Under the pieces are notes generated by a model. The model worked only from the letters and a program-made list of their open reading frames with translations, made no database searches and was not told where the DNA came from. Shown piece by piece: positions 39,819 to 48,947 of a stretch of DNA of 54,875 nucleotides. The position numbers and the translations under genes were made by a program. Origin of the DNA: Halopenitus sp041821145 (GTDB lineage Archaea; Halobacteriota; Halobacteria; Halobacteriales; Haloferacaceae); contig NZ_JBGUBC010000019.1 in NCBI RefSeq assembly GCF_041821145.1, positions 1 through 54,875 on the forward strand. The letters are read 5' to 3'. Position 1 is the first letter of the stretch. Every line of letters begins with the position of its first letter.

Positions 39819-40271
39819 TCACGTCTCGACGGCCCGCTCCAGATGGTCGATCGCCGCTGTGGGCGTCGCCGTCTCCTCGATCCATCCTACGTCGTGCGTC
39901 CCGATCCCGGCGATCGGGCGCTCGTAGATCGCTGCCATCCCGATCTCCGAGAGCGTTCCGGCACCGCCAGCGAGGGCTACGACCGCATCGCCGTTCATCG
40001 CCACGAGTGCGTTGCGTGCGTGTCCGAGCCCGGTCGCGATCGGAATCGTGACGAACGGGTTGGCTGCACGGCGACGATCGCCCGGCAGGATGCCGATCGT
40101 CTCCACCGGATCGCTTGCGGTTCGGGCACCGCGACAGACCGCCTCCATCGTTCCGCCAAGACCGCCACAGACGACCACGTGTCCCCGATCGGCGAGTTCG
40201 CGGCCGACCGCCTCGGCTGTCGCTTCGTCCCGTTCGTCGATCGAACTCCCGCCGATGACGCTGACGCGCAT
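39819..40271 (-). CDS. TIGR00725/LOG-like nucleotide-binding protein
   Basis: 150 residues with a Rossmann-like SLOG fold. It starts MRVSVIGGSS and has the PGGxGT-like loops VVCGGLGGTMEAVCRGAR and ALAGGAGTLSEIGMAAIY, plus IGILPGD. This matches TIGR00725 proteins, related to lysine-decarboxylase-like LOG and DprA domains. The typical R and E of cytokinin-riboside hydrolases are not obvious, so a nucleotide-binding role is safer. The ATG at 40271 removes a basic upstream extension. Confidence 0.9.
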   Translation of the reverse strand: MRVSVIGGSSIDERDEATAEAVGRELADRGHVVVCGGLGGTMEAVCRGARTASDPVETIGILPGDRRRAANPFVTIPIATGLGHARNALVAMNGDAVVALAGGAGTLSEIGMAAIYERPIAGIGTHDVGWIEETATPTAAIDHLERAVET

Positions 40272-40428
40272 ACGTCGTGTTCGACGCACGTGGCTTAGCG
40301 TCTTCGGACGATCCACCCCGATTTCGGACGGTCCTCTCCGCTCGCGTCGACGGCAGCACACCGGTCGGTCAGCTGATCGATAACGTGATAGAACAACGAC
40401 TTATTGGTTCGCGTCCGAAAGAAACCGT

Positions 40429-40608
40429 ATGGGAAACGAATGTACGTACTGCGAAAGTGATATTGAACGACATACTCCGGTGTTCGTGAACGAAGGGTCG
40501 AACTCCCGTACCACCCAGTCAGGACAGTTTTGTAATTACGCGTGTCTCGCGGCATATATCGAGGCGGAAGAACTGACCTCAGGGGCCGCTTGTGAATGGA
40601 GTCCCTAA
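40429..40608 (+). CDS. 59-residue zinc-finger microprotein
   Basis: Starts MGNECTYCESDIERHTPVF and has a second knuckle QFCNYACLAAY, giving CxxC...CxxxC spaced about 30 residues apart, and ends GAACEWSP. The pattern (first CxxC, middle strands, then a Cys pair followed by AAY/AAW) matches haloarchaeal small treble-clef or zinc-ribbon proteins (I believe the DUF7576 type). It is divergent from the LOG-like gene; TTATTGG about 30 bp before the ATG can serve as a TATA box. Confidence 0.75.
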   Translation: MGNECTYCESDIERHTPVFVNEGSNSRTTQSGQFCNYACLAAYIEAEELTSGAACEWSP

Positions 40609-40714
40609 GATGGCTGCGTTTGGGGACGGCTTCGTTGACTCTTACGTTCGCTACCGTGATCGGTAGTTGTGGTCTTATCCGACTGCCGGGAGCGAATCGA
40701 AGCGATCACTCACG

Positions 40715-41389
40715 CTATCCTCGAAACAGGTTGATGACTTCGTTAGCAACGGACGGGTCAACGGCAAGAACGTAGGACTGACCGGCGAGTAGTTCGGTCT
40801 CGGCATCGGCGATACTGTCTCCACCGGCTCCCGTAACAACGAGGCTCCCGCGCGGGAGTGCCACGTCCTCGAGCGTTTTTCCCGCGACCGGAGTGTCAGG
40901 CCCGACTTCGATATCGAGAATTTCGATCTCACCGACAGTACCTTCGAGCGCTTGGACGCCGAGTTCAACCGCGCTCGCGGCCACTTTCGCTCCGGCAACC
41001 TCCGGCACGAACGTCTCGTCAACGAACTCGTCGTACTCGTTGGGATCGTCGTGTGCGGTTCGCATTACCGTTCGGATAGTGGGGTTTCGCTGTTTTGCGA
41101 TCGTGCACGCCGCCAGATTCGTCGCCGTCGTATCAGTCAGCCCCGCGATGACATCCGCCTGCTGGAGGTCTGCCTGTTCGAGTATCGAGGGTCGTGTGGC
41201 GTCACCCTCGATCACCGTTGCCACGTACTCGTCGGCGATCTTCTGTACCTGATCCGCTCGTCGTTCGACGACGACGACGTCGTGGTCGTGTGTGGCAAGT
41301 ATTCTGGCGGTCCGAAGCCCCGTTCTCCCGCTTCCAACGAGCACGACGCGTAATGGACCGGTCTCGGGTGGTTCGCCAGTCGCGTTCAT
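40715..41389 (-). CDS. TrkA-type NAD-binding regulatory protein (paralogue 1)
   Basis: 224 residues: RCK N-domain with VVLVGSGRTGLRTARIL (GxGxxG) and VIEGDATRPSIL, then a TrkA-C domain (PDTPVAGKTLEDVALPRGSLVV ... ELLAGQSYVLAV). Such proteins gate K+ channels or transporters on NAD(H)/nucleotide binding. No Trk membrane subunit is adjacent; instead an APC permease is divergent from it and a close paralogue follows that permease. It may therefore regulate amino acid transport rather than K+ uptake. Confidence 0.92.
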   Translation of the reverse strand: MNATGEPPETGPLRVVLVGSGRTGLRTARILATHDHDVVVVERRADQVQKIADEYVATVIEGDATRPSILEQADLQQADVIAGLTDTTATNLAACTIAKQRNPTIRTVMRTAHDDPNEYDEFVDETFVPEVAGAKVAASAVELGVQALEGTVGEIEILDIEVGPDTPVAGKTLEDVALPRGSLVVTGAGGDSIADAETELLAGQSYVLAVDPSVANEVINLFRG

Positions 41390-41538
41390 ATTTCACGTTT
41401 CTTTTGATGCGGTAAGAAAGTACGCTCCCCCAAAGCGTCCGACGCGAATCCACGACATTGTGACAACCTTTTTGTTCGCTCCCCAGGGGGACTATGTAAT
41501 GCGCTCCGGGAGTTTTTCGACCCGTAGCCGTGATATGC

Positions 41539-42963
41539 GTGAGTGAATCCGGAACACGTGAACCGGCCGCCGAACTCGGACTGCTGGACGCCACCATGAT
41601 CGGCATGGGAGCGATGATCGGTGCCGGCGTGTTCGTCCTCACCGGTCTTGCGGCCGAAATAACGGGGCCGGCAGTAATCCTCGTCTTCCTGCTCAACGGG
41701 GTCGTCACCGGATTCACCGGATTGGCGTACGCGGAACTGTCGAGTTCGATTCCGAAAAGCGGCGGCGGATACGCGTTCGTCGAGGAGATATTCTCCGACC
41801 GGATCGCGTTCCAGATGGGATGGATGCTCTGGTTTGGATATATGATCGCCGGAGCGCTGTACGCACTCGGATTCGCCGCCAACTTCATCGAGTGGATCCA
41901 CATCTACTGGTCCGGGCTCCCGGACGGGGCGGTTCTTGCTGGGCTCACGTCGTGGGCCGTCGTCTACGCCTTCGCTATCGTCGCGTTATTGATCGTGTTA
42001 AACGTGCTATCGACGGCTGCGAGCGGGGCTGCTGAAACGGCCGGAACCATCATCAAGGTCGGCATCCTGGTCGTCTTCTCGGCGTTCGGAGCCTTCGCCA
42101 TCGATACCGGCGAGTTCACGCCCGTGGCCCCGGACGGCCTGTTTGCGATCATTCCGGCGATGGGACTAACCTTCATCGCGTTTCAAGGATACGACCTCAT
42201 CTCGACGGTCACCGAAGAGGTCGAGAATCCACGCGAAAACATTCCCAAAGCGATCTTCCTCTCGTTGACGGGGACGGTCATCGTTTACCTCACGGTCGTG
42301 ACGATATCGGTTGGGACACTGGGTGCCGAACGACTCGGGGAACAGGGTGAGATCGCGATCGCCAGCGCAGCCGGATCGTTCATGCCCGAGATTCCGATCC
42401 TCGGTCCCGGATCCACGCTGATCTGGTTCGGTGCCGTGTTCTCGACGTTCACGGCACTGAACGCAGTGGTCATCGCCTCAAGTCGCGTCGCCTTCGCCAT
42501 GGGTCGTGATCGGCTGTTTCCGTCCCGGCTCGGGCAGATCCACCACCGGTTCGGGACGCCGTCACTCGCGGTCATTGCCAGTGCCACAGTGATGCTCGGT
42601 TCAGTTGTCTTCTTGCCGATCCAACTCGTCGGGAATCTGTCGAGTTTCTTCTTTTTGCTCGCGTTCGTCCTGGTGAACGCGGCAGTGATCAAACTTCGGC
42701 GGGAGCGACCGAACATGAACCGTCCCTACGAGATGCCGTACTATCCCATTCCGCCGATCCTCGGGATCGTCTTCAACATCGGCATCGGCGGGTTCTTGCT
42801 CGTTCGTGATCCCTTGACTGGCGTCCTGGCACTTGGCTGGCTGGGATTAGGTGCCATCGTGTACTACGCTCTCGACCGGACTGGATACGGGGGTCGGCGG
42901 CGGAATCCAATCGATGAATCGGGAGAATCGGTATCCGGATCGGAACTGACGGGAAACGACTAG
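41539..42963 (+). CDS. APC-family amino acid permease
   Basis: 474-residue permease with 12 hydrophobic segments. LLDATMIGMGAMIGAGVFVLTGLAAE is the helix-1 motif of APC transporters, and FQGYDLISTVTEEVENPRENIPKAI is the helix-6/loop motif. No C-terminal Usp or RCK domain is fused, but a TrkA protein is encoded 15 bp downstream. The GTG at 41539 gives SESGTREPAAELGL; a GTG at 41530 is an alternative. The substrate is probably an amino acid or polyamine. Confidence 0.92.
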   Translation: MSESGTREPAAELGLLDATMIGMGAMIGAGVFVLTGLAAEITGPAVILVFLLNGVVTGFTGLAYAELSSSIPKSGGGYAFVEEIFSDRIAFQMGWMLWFGYMIAGALYALGFAANFIEWIHIYWSGLPDGAVLAGLTSWAVVYAFAIVALLIVLNVLSTAASGAAETAGTIIKVGILVVFSAFGAFAIDTGEFTPVAPDGLFAIIPAMGLTFIAFQGYDLISTVTEEVENPRENIPKAIFLSLTGTVIVYLTVVTISVGTLGAERLGEQGEIAIASAAGSFMPEIPILGPGSTLIWFGAVFSTFTALNAVVIASSRVAFAMGRDRLFPSRLGQIHHRFGTPSLAVIASATVMLGSVVFLPIQLVGNLSSFFFLLAFVLVNAAVIKLRRERPNMNRPYEMPYYPIPPILGIVFNIGIGGFLLVRDPLTGVLALGWLGLGAIVYYALDRTGYGGRRRNPIDESGESVSGSELTGND

Positions 42964-42978
42964 CTCCAGAGCCCACAC

Positions 42979-43632
42979 ATGACAACACAAGATCTCCGAA
43001 TCGTCGTCGTTGGCGGTGGTCGTGTCGGACTCCGAACAGCCCGAACGCTCGATAACCGCGGGCATGACGTAATCGTGATCGAACGCGATCCAGCTCGAAG
43101 CGACCGGATCGCCGACGAGTACGTGGCAACGGTGATCGAGGGCGATGCGACGAAGCCATCGATCCTCAAGCAAGCAGGACTTTCAAAGACGGATGTTCTC
43201 GTAGCGCTTACCGCGGATCTCGGGACGAATCTCGCCACATGTCTCACTGCTGAACGGTACGGTGCACCGATCCGAACGGTGATGCGCCGAACGGAGGAGG
43301 ATACCAACGAGTACGCGGACCTCGTCGATGCGACGATCTTTCCGGAACGATCGGGTGCCCGAGCGGCGGTTAACGCGGTGGATCCGGGCGTCCGCGCCCT
43401 GGAGGATATGATCGGTGACCTCGAAATCCTCGTCATGGAGGTGACGGAACAGGCTCCGGTGGCTGGACGCTTGCTCACCGACGTTGCGCTCCCGGAGGGG
43501 AGCTTGATCGTTTCGGATTCGGAGGGGGACACCACGGCGGGGGCTGAAACGGTTCTGGAAGCCGGTCAGTCATACGTCGTTGCGACCGAACCGAGCGTCG
43601 AAGACGAGGTGGTACGGTTGTTCCGAGGGTGA
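42979..43632 (+). CDS. TrkA-type NAD-binding regulatory protein (paralogue 2)
   Basis: 217 residues with VVVGGGRVGLRTARTL, IADEYVATVIEGDATKPSIL and the TrkA-C half QAPVAGRLLTDVALPEGSLIVS ... VLEAGQSYVVA, ending VVRLFRG. It is clearly paralogous along its entire length to the protein at 40715-41389: IADEYVATVIEGDAT is identical and the ends are NLFRG versus RLFRG. It follows the APC permease by 15 bp and is almost certainly cotranscribed with it. Confidence 0.92.
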   Translation: MTTQDLRIVVVGGGRVGLRTARTLDNRGHDVIVIERDPARSDRIADEYVATVIEGDATKPSILKQAGLSKTDVLVALTADLGTNLATCLTAERYGAPIRTVMRRTEEDTNEYADLVDATIFPERSGARAAVNAVDPGVRALEDMIGDLEILVMEVTEQAPVAGRLLTDVALPEGSLIVSDSEGDTTAGAETVLEAGQSYVVATEPSVEDEVVRLFRG

Positions 43633-43768
43633 CCACACGTCGGACATGATCGGAGCAATGGAGAGAACACAACCGGAGCCACACCAATAGTCGTCGTCCG
43701 TCCACTTTCGAACGTCGTCGTCTGTTCACTTGCAAATGAACGTGGGTGACTCGTCGACAGCACGGCCC

Positions 43769-44317
43769 CTAGTTCGTCGGTGCCGACGATCCAACGATGA
43801 GCTGTCGGAGATACCATCGAAGTGACCACAGCTGATAGAGGGTCGACCCCACGAAAACGACGAGAAAGCCGCTCGCCCACAACAGCGGATCCACGGCGTC
43901 GACGAGGGGAATCCCCGCAAGCGATGCGACGACCGAAACGAGCGAGACGATACCGATCGTCCGGTAGTATTCACCCCACGTGAGCCCGTAGGGAGTCATA
44001 AGCTCCATATATCGATCGATCTCTCGAGCGGAGTCACGGATGCTGACCGTTCGTGCCCCACGATCGTATTCGACGATGCCGAGTTCGTCGAGTTTCGGAA
44101 GGTGCGTCTGCTGTAATGAGTTGTATACGCTCTCTTTACACGAACGCGGGGGCGGTGACTCTCCCGTCTCCTCGGCAGCTATCGCCGTCGCGAGGTCTCG
44201 AAGCGACACCGTTCGGCCCGACGTAGTCTCCGTCAGATGTTTGATCGTCCCTCGCCGACGTGGATTGGCGAGAATCTCATAGACGACCGACTCTGGAAGA
44301 GACCGCGTTTTGAGCAT
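43769..44317 (-). CDS. Membrane-anchored winged-helix regulator (DUF7344 type), copy A
   Basis: 182 residues. A DNA-binding domain at 1-110 begins SVVYEILANPRRRGTIKHL and continues SLRDLATAIAAEE, then KESVYNSLQQTHLPKLDELGIVEYDRGARTVSI. Two hydrophobic helices near 125-145 and 147-170 anchor it. The family (I believe DUF7344) is abundant in haloarchaea. It is divergent from the TasA-like cluster, and half-sites CCTACCG lie 39 and 62 bp upstream of its start. A close relative with the same layout lies at the other end of the cluster. Confidence 0.88.
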   Translation of the reverse strand: MLKTRSLPESVVYEILANPRRRGTIKHLTETTSGRTVSLRDLATAIAAEETGESPPPRSCKESVYNSLQQTHLPKLDELGIVEYDRGARTVSIRDSAREIDRYMELMTPYGLTWGEYYRTIGIVSLVSVVASLAGIPLVDAVDPLLWASGFLVVFVGSTLYQLWSLRWYLRQLIVGSSAPTN

Positions 44318-44637
44318 ACACGAGGATGGCGAGGCGAGGGCATAACCACGACCCGCCTACCGGAAGTGGGTTCCGGTGCCTACCGTTCTAATGTTCCGAC
44401 ATAATCGGACCTAATCAGGAATTTGGACGTCATCGATTGACGGTAGGGTGTGGAGAATCCCCGGCTTATACTGCCTGCAAACGGGTGAAATCGAGGGTTT
44501 GAACGCCAGATACTGCTATTGGAACGTTTGACACTCGGCTGGTAGGTCGTAACTACATCGGTAGCTCTCCACGGATGAATCAGCCGAACTGGGACGGATG
44601 TCCACCGGCTCCGGCCGGACAGTTCGGAGATACCACA
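44318..44637. promoter_or_regulatory. Divergent control region of regulator A and the TasA-like cluster
   Basis: No gene in these 320 bp. It holds two direct CCTACCG copies (44356-44362 and 44379-44385), an inverted repeat ACCGGAA-GTGGG-TTCCGGT (44359-44377) between and across them, and two GGTAGG half-sites in the opposite orientation (44442-44447 and 44541-44546). A TATA-like GGCTTATACTG near 44462-44472 could drive the first TasA-like gene with a leader of about 150 nt. GGTTATG on the minus strand near 44341-44347 may serve regulator A. Confidence 0.6.
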
Positions 44638-45981
44638 ATGACTACCGACAACACGAATCCGATCGGCCTGTCGCGACGAAGAGTACTCAGCGGACTCGGC
44701 GCCATCGGCGTGGCAAGCGCGGGTGCCGGACTCGGTACCACGGCGTTTTTCAGCGACAGCGAAACGTTCGAGAACAACACGATCACTGCAGGCGAACTCG
44801 ACCTCCGCGTCGCCTACGAGGCATCCTACGACAGCGACGGGGCCGTCGAGAACATGGCTGACACCGCCATGGGCGTTCAGGACGGCGAAGCGGCCGCGAT
44901 GTTCTATGACCTCCAAGACGTGAAGCCGGGGGACTCCGGCCAGGTGGAGTTCTGCTTCGAGATCGTCGACAACCCCTCCTATATGTGGGTGTGCGGGGAC
45001 CTGATGCAGGACGAAAACGGGATCACGGACCCCGAAAGCGCGGTCGACGACACCCCCGATCTCGGCGAACTCGCCGAGAGCATCGAGGCCCGGCTCGTCT
45101 ACTGTGAGGTCAGCGAGGAGGACCTCGTCGAGGGTGAGGAAATCGTCTCCGGTTCGCTCGTTGACGTGTTCGCGGCCATCTCCAGCGGCGCGGCGCTTGA
45201 CGGCGACGGCGTCGCTGGTCTCGTACCCGGCGAGCAATCCCCCTACGACACGGTCGTCGAGGTCGAAGAAGAAAGGAACTTCCTCACGGGCGCGTGCGTG
45301 TGTCTGTTCTGGGAGATCCCGACCTCCGTCGGCAACGAGATCCAGTCCGACATGCTGGCCATGGATCTCGAGTTCCACGCACTCCAGTCGCGCCACAACG
45401 ACGGCACGACCAATCCCTGCACGCCGACGATCACGACCCGGACCGGCGACGGGTTCGCCAAGCAACAGGAGTTCGCCACCGAACAGGAGACCTCCTTCGC
45501 CCGCGGTCGCTTCGGCGATAACGGTCCCTCAGGCGCGTGGGAAGTCGCGGTCGGTCCTGACGTCGGGAGCGCTGACACGGCCAACTACGTCTGGACACCC
45601 GGTGATACTGTTCCGTTCAGCTACTCGTACGACGGCAGCGGCAACGCATCGTTCACCCTCGACGGCGTGAACGTCGCCAGCGCCATTCCCGATCCGAACG
45701 GCAAACTCGGGATCACGACGAAAGCTGACGAGGCGAGCATCTCGGTCGCGAACCTCGCGCTGGATCTGGACGGCACTCCGGTGGCTCTTGGCGGTCCCGA
45801 CGCTGTCTCGGCGTCCAACGACGACGACGGACCCGACCGCGAGATCACCTACCTCGTCCTCGATACCGACGCGGCCGACGTCGCGAACGCGTTCACCGTC
45901 AGCGGTGACGTGACCGTCGACGTCCAGGGCGACTACCCCGGGAACGACGAGGGCGTCGCGTTCGACATCAGCGTCGAATAA
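44638..45981 (+). CDS. TasA/camelysin-like surface protein 1 with extra C-terminal domain
   Basis: 447 residues. The N-terminus has a twin-arginine motif (LSRRRVLSGLG) and a hydrophobic stretch. The SipW-type junction TTAFFSDSETFENNTITAGELDL follows, like mature TasA and camelysin, cut before FFSD. The core (about 35-258) has the blocks DVKPGDSGQVEF, DNPSYMWVCGDL and CLFWEIPTSVGNEIQSDMLAMDLEF. A second, beta-rich domain of about 185 residues begins near TITTRTGDGF. Likely exported, processed and assembled as a fibre or surface subunit. First gene after the control region; the next paralogue follows in 55 bp. Confidence 0.85.
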   Translation: MTTDNTNPIGLSRRRVLSGLGAIGVASAGAGLGTTAFFSDSETFENNTITAGELDLRVAYEASYDSDGAVENMADTAMGVQDGEAAAMFYDLQDVKPGDSGQVEFCFEIVDNPSYMWVCGDLMQDENGITDPESAVDDTPDLGELAESIEARLVYCEVSEEDLVEGEEIVSGSLVDVFAAISSGAALDGDGVAGLVPGEQSPYDTVVEVEEERNFLTGACVCLFWEIPTSVGNEIQSDMLAMDLEFHALQSRHNDGTTNPCTPTITTRTGDGFAKQQEFATEQETSFARGRFGDNGPSGAWEVAVGPDVGSADTANYVWTPGDTVPFSYSYDGSGNASFTLDGVNVASAIPDPNGKLGITTKADEASISVANLALDLDGTPVALGGPDAVSASNDDDGPDREITYLVLDTDAADVANAFTVSGDVTVDVQGDYPGNDEGVAFDISVE

Positions 45982-46036
45982 CCTGTAACACTCGCCCGGA
46001 CTGCCCCGGGTGCGAGCAAAATAACACACAAACAAC

Positions 46037-47500
46037 ATGGAAGAAGACACACAACTACGAAACCTCTCCCGCCGTAAAGTGCTTGCCGGCCTCGGCACCA
46101 TCGGCGTCGCAAGCGCAGGCGCGGGACTCGGTACCTCCGCATACTTCAGCGACAGCGAAACGTTCGATGACAATACGCTGACCGCCGGTACCCTCGATCT
46201 GAAGCTTGACTACAAATCGACCTACCTTGGCGGCCCCGGCCGCCTTGACGATGTCGTGGCGATGGGCTACTCCGACGCCGAAGATCTCGGCGACGGACGG
46301 TACCTCCTCGATCAGGCTCCCAGCCCCGCCGACATGCAGGCCTGGGAGGACCTCGTCCAGGGCGAACAGTTCGACTTCTGCTCGGCCGAAGCCGACGAAT
46401 ACCTCGTCAACGGTGACGGCATTCCGGTGTTCACGCTCGAAGACGTGAAGCCCGGTGACTCCGGCGAGGTGACGATCAGTCTCCACATCTGTGACAATCC
46501 GGCGTACCTCCGACTGTTCGGTGAGCTCACGGAGAGCCTGGAGAACGGCCAAACGGAATCCGAGATGGAAGCCGAAGGCGAGGATTCCGACGGGCTCGGT
46601 GAACTTGCCGACGCCATCGAGGTCTGCGTCTGGTACGACGAAGACTGCGACAACGTCTACGAACCGACCGGCACGGGCGAACAGAACGAACTGGAGGTCG
46701 CGCTCGTCAGCGACGTTTCCGGCTCGATGAGTGGATCGGCGCTTTCTTCGCTGAAGACTGCGGCCACGGTGTTCGTTGACAACCTCTCCTCGCCGGACGA
46801 GGCTGCTGCGATCTCGTTCAACTCTAGCGCGACGACGGATCAGGAGCTCACGACCGACTACCAGCTCGTCAAGGACGCGATCGACGCGTACACTGCCGGT
46901 GGTGGTACGTCTATCGCTGCCGGCATCATCGAGGGTGAAGACGAACTCCTCAACGGGACCTACGCCACTCCCGGCGCGTCCAAGGTGATGATCCTGTTGA
47001 GCGACGGAAACTCGAGTGAAAGCGCCGCAATCGCAGCAGCCGACGACGCGAAGAACGCAGGAATCCGCATCTTTACCGTGGCACTCGGCAGCGCGAACAC
47101 GAGCCTGCTCGAGAGTCTCGCGAGTTCACCCGACGATGCCTTCGTCGCACCCGACCCAGCCGACCTCGATACCGTCTACGCCGAGATCGCCCAGATCGTT
47201 CTCGAGGGCGAACAGAAGATCATCTCGGGCACGATGTCCGACGTCTTCGCCGAGCTTTCCGAGGGTCTCCTCCTCGACGGTAACCGTCAGGAGGAGGGCG
47301 TCCAGCCGTACCCAGGCGCGACGACCCAGTGTATCGGCTTCGAGTGGGAGCTGCCATACGAAGTCGGCAACCAGGTTCAAAGCGACTCGGTCGCCTTCGA
47401 CATCGGTATCGACGCCGAACAGAGCCGCCACAACGACGCGCCGTTCGAGGAGTCGGAGGACACGAACACGACGAACGTGACGACCACGACGAGCTCCTAA
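46037..47500 (+). CDS. TasA-like surface protein 2 with inserted VWA domain
   Basis: 487 residues. Same N-terminus (LSRRKVLAGLG ... TSAYFSDSETFDDNTLTAGTLDL) and core blocks (DVKPGDSGEVTI, CDNPAYLRLFGEL, IGFEWELPYEVGNQVQSDSVAFDI). A complete von Willebrand A domain (about 218-375) interrupts the core between the Asp-rich turn WYDEDCDNVYE (199-209) and EQKIISGTMSDVF. Its metal site is intact: DVSGS (Asp226, Ser228, Ser230), Thr291 in GGGTSI and Asp323 in LLSDGN. The tail is Thr/Asn-rich. The VWA domain would project from the fibre and could mediate adhesion. Confidence 0.88.
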   Translation: MEEDTQLRNLSRRKVLAGLGTIGVASAGAGLGTSAYFSDSETFDDNTLTAGTLDLKLDYKSTYLGGPGRLDDVVAMGYSDAEDLGDGRYLLDQAPSPADMQAWEDLVQGEQFDFCSAEADEYLVNGDGIPVFTLEDVKPGDSGEVTISLHICDNPAYLRLFGELTESLENGQTESEMEAEGEDSDGLGELADAIEVCVWYDEDCDNVYEPTGTGEQNELEVALVSDVSGSMSGSALSSLKTAATVFVDNLSSPDEAAAISFNSSATTDQELTTDYQLVKDAIDAYTAGGGTSIAAGIIEGEDELLNGTYATPGASKVMILLSDGNSSESAAIAAADDAKNAGIRIFTVALGSANTSLLESLASSPDDAFVAPDPADLDTVYAEIAQIVLEGEQKIISGTMSDVFAELSEGLLLDGNRQEEGVQPYPGATTQCIGFEWELPYEVGNQVQSDSVAFDIGIDAEQSRHNDAPFEESEDTNTTNVTTTTSS

Positions 47501-47552
47501 ACCCGTCGCTGCGTTCCGCCCTTGACACCATACAGATATCACTCATAAACCA

Positions 47553-48947
47553 ATGACAAACGAAAATAACTTACACGACCTCTCCCGTCGTAAAGTGCTC
47601 GCCGGCCTCGGCGCCATCGGCGTTGCCTCCGCGGGTGCGGGACTCGGAACGACGGCGTACTTCAGCGACGACGAAACGTTCGAGAACAACACGCTGACCG
47701 CCGGTCAACTCGATTTAAGCGTTACCTGGCAACAGTTGTACTACGGTGGTCCGCAAGCGACTCGACCGGGAGATTACGGCGACGCCGAGCGGCCGTTCGT
47801 GAACGCATATCCGGATGGCGACGGCAACGGCCTGCAGTCGTTCGAGCGCGACAACGGCGTTCACGAGTACGCTGATCTCAGCGCCTACGACGATCCCGAG
47901 GAAGCCGCAAAAGCCGGAACGAATCTCGAGTTCGCCTGTGCGGAAATCGCGACCTTTGAGGACCCGTCGTTCGATCCAAACGACGACGCACTAATCGAAC
48001 TCGATGACGTGAAACCAGGGGACTCCGGCGAAGTGACGTTCGGGATCAAGCTCTGTGATAACCCCGGATACATCTGGCTCAACGGCGATCTCGTCGACGA
48101 GACTGATGGTGGTCACGCCGAAAGCGACGGGGCTCAACTCGCGGATGAGATCCAGGCTCGTGCGTGGTACGACACCAACGGAAACAACGTATTCGACGTC
48201 GGAGAGACGCCGATAATCGGTGGCTCCCTCCGGGAGGTCCTTACGATGCTGAACGAAGGTGTGCTCCTCGCATACGATCCCGCTCCGGACCTGGGGGTTC
48301 CCGATCCGAACGAATCGACCGAACTCGACGGCATCACGCTCACGGAGGACGACTGTGAAGTCGTTCCCCGTAATCCCACATGTGAGGATTTCGGTCTGTT
48401 TCGGGCGATCAAAATCGAGTCGGAGGATCTCCCGACGACCATCGGCGAGTCGGAAACGTATTCGACGCCGGTCGGTGACGTGACGATCGCGGCCACCGAC
48501 GTCGGCGGCGGCGATCTCCGTGAGTTCGACTTCCAGCTTTCGGGATTCGAGGTGAGCGCGGTTATCGTGAAGGGCGGAGCCGACGGAAACGTCTGTCGGC
48601 GAGCCGATAGCGATGGCGACGGCTATCTCACTGCGGCCTTCGGAGACGGGCTCGGCGCACCATTTAGAACCGAGACGGAACGATACGGCGTCAGCCACAT
48701 CAGCTTCTGTTATGACGTGGTGGTTCCGGAAGAACCACCGGAGGACACACCCGTCTGTTTTGAGCCATCGAACACGCGGTTTATCGCCCTCGAGTGGACT
48801 CTTTCGACCGTCGTCGGTAACGAGGTGCAAGGCGACAGCGTTGCCTTCGATCTGTCGTTCTACGCGGAACAGTGCCGGCACAACCCGGATCCGGTCTCGC
48901 CGTTCGAGGCTCCTGACGACGCCGAGGACGCCGAGATCGCCTCCTAG
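47553..48947 (+). CDS. TasA-like surface protein 3 with inserted beta domain
   Basis: 464 residues. N-terminus LSRRKVLAGLGAIGVASAG followed by TTAYFSDDETFENNTLTAG, nearly identical to copies 1 and 2. Core blocks DVKPGDSGEVTF, CDNPGYIWLNGDL, the turn WYDTNGNNVFD and IALEWTLSTVVGNEVQGDSVAFDLSF are present. Residues about 275-400 are an inserted domain beginning FGLFRAIKIESEDLP and including VSAVIVKGGADGNVC and VSHISFCYDV, a module I have seen in other exported proteins but cannot name. It is the last gene of the first sub-operon; a 248-bp gap with a palindrome follows. Confidence 0.87.
   Translation: MTNENNLHDLSRRKVLAGLGAIGVASAGAGLGTTAYFSDDETFENNTLTAGQLDLSVTWQQLYYGGPQATRPGDYGDAERPFVNAYPDGDGNGLQSFERDNGVHEYADLSAYDDPEEAAKAGTNLEFACAEIATFEDPSFDPNDDALIELDDVKPGDSGEVTFGIKLCDNPGYIWLNGDLVDETDGGHAESDGAQLADEIQARAWYDTNGNNVFDVGETPIIGGSLREVLTMLNEGVLLAYDPAPDLGVPDPNESTELDGITLTEDDCEVVPRNPTCEDFGLFRAIKIESEDLPTTIGESETYSTPVGDVTIAATDVGGGDLREFDFQLSGFEVSAVIVKGGADGNVCRRADSDGDGYLTAAFGDGLGAPFRTETERYGVSHISFCYDVVVPEEPPEDTPVCFEPSNTRFIALEWTLSTVVGNEVQGDSVAFDLSFYAEQCRHNPDPVSPFEAPDDAEDAEIAS

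Noticed and set aside
40715..43632. K+ uptake (Trk) locus
   Set aside because: Two TrkA-like proteins are present but no TrkH/KtrB-type membrane subunit; the membrane protein between them has APC motifs.
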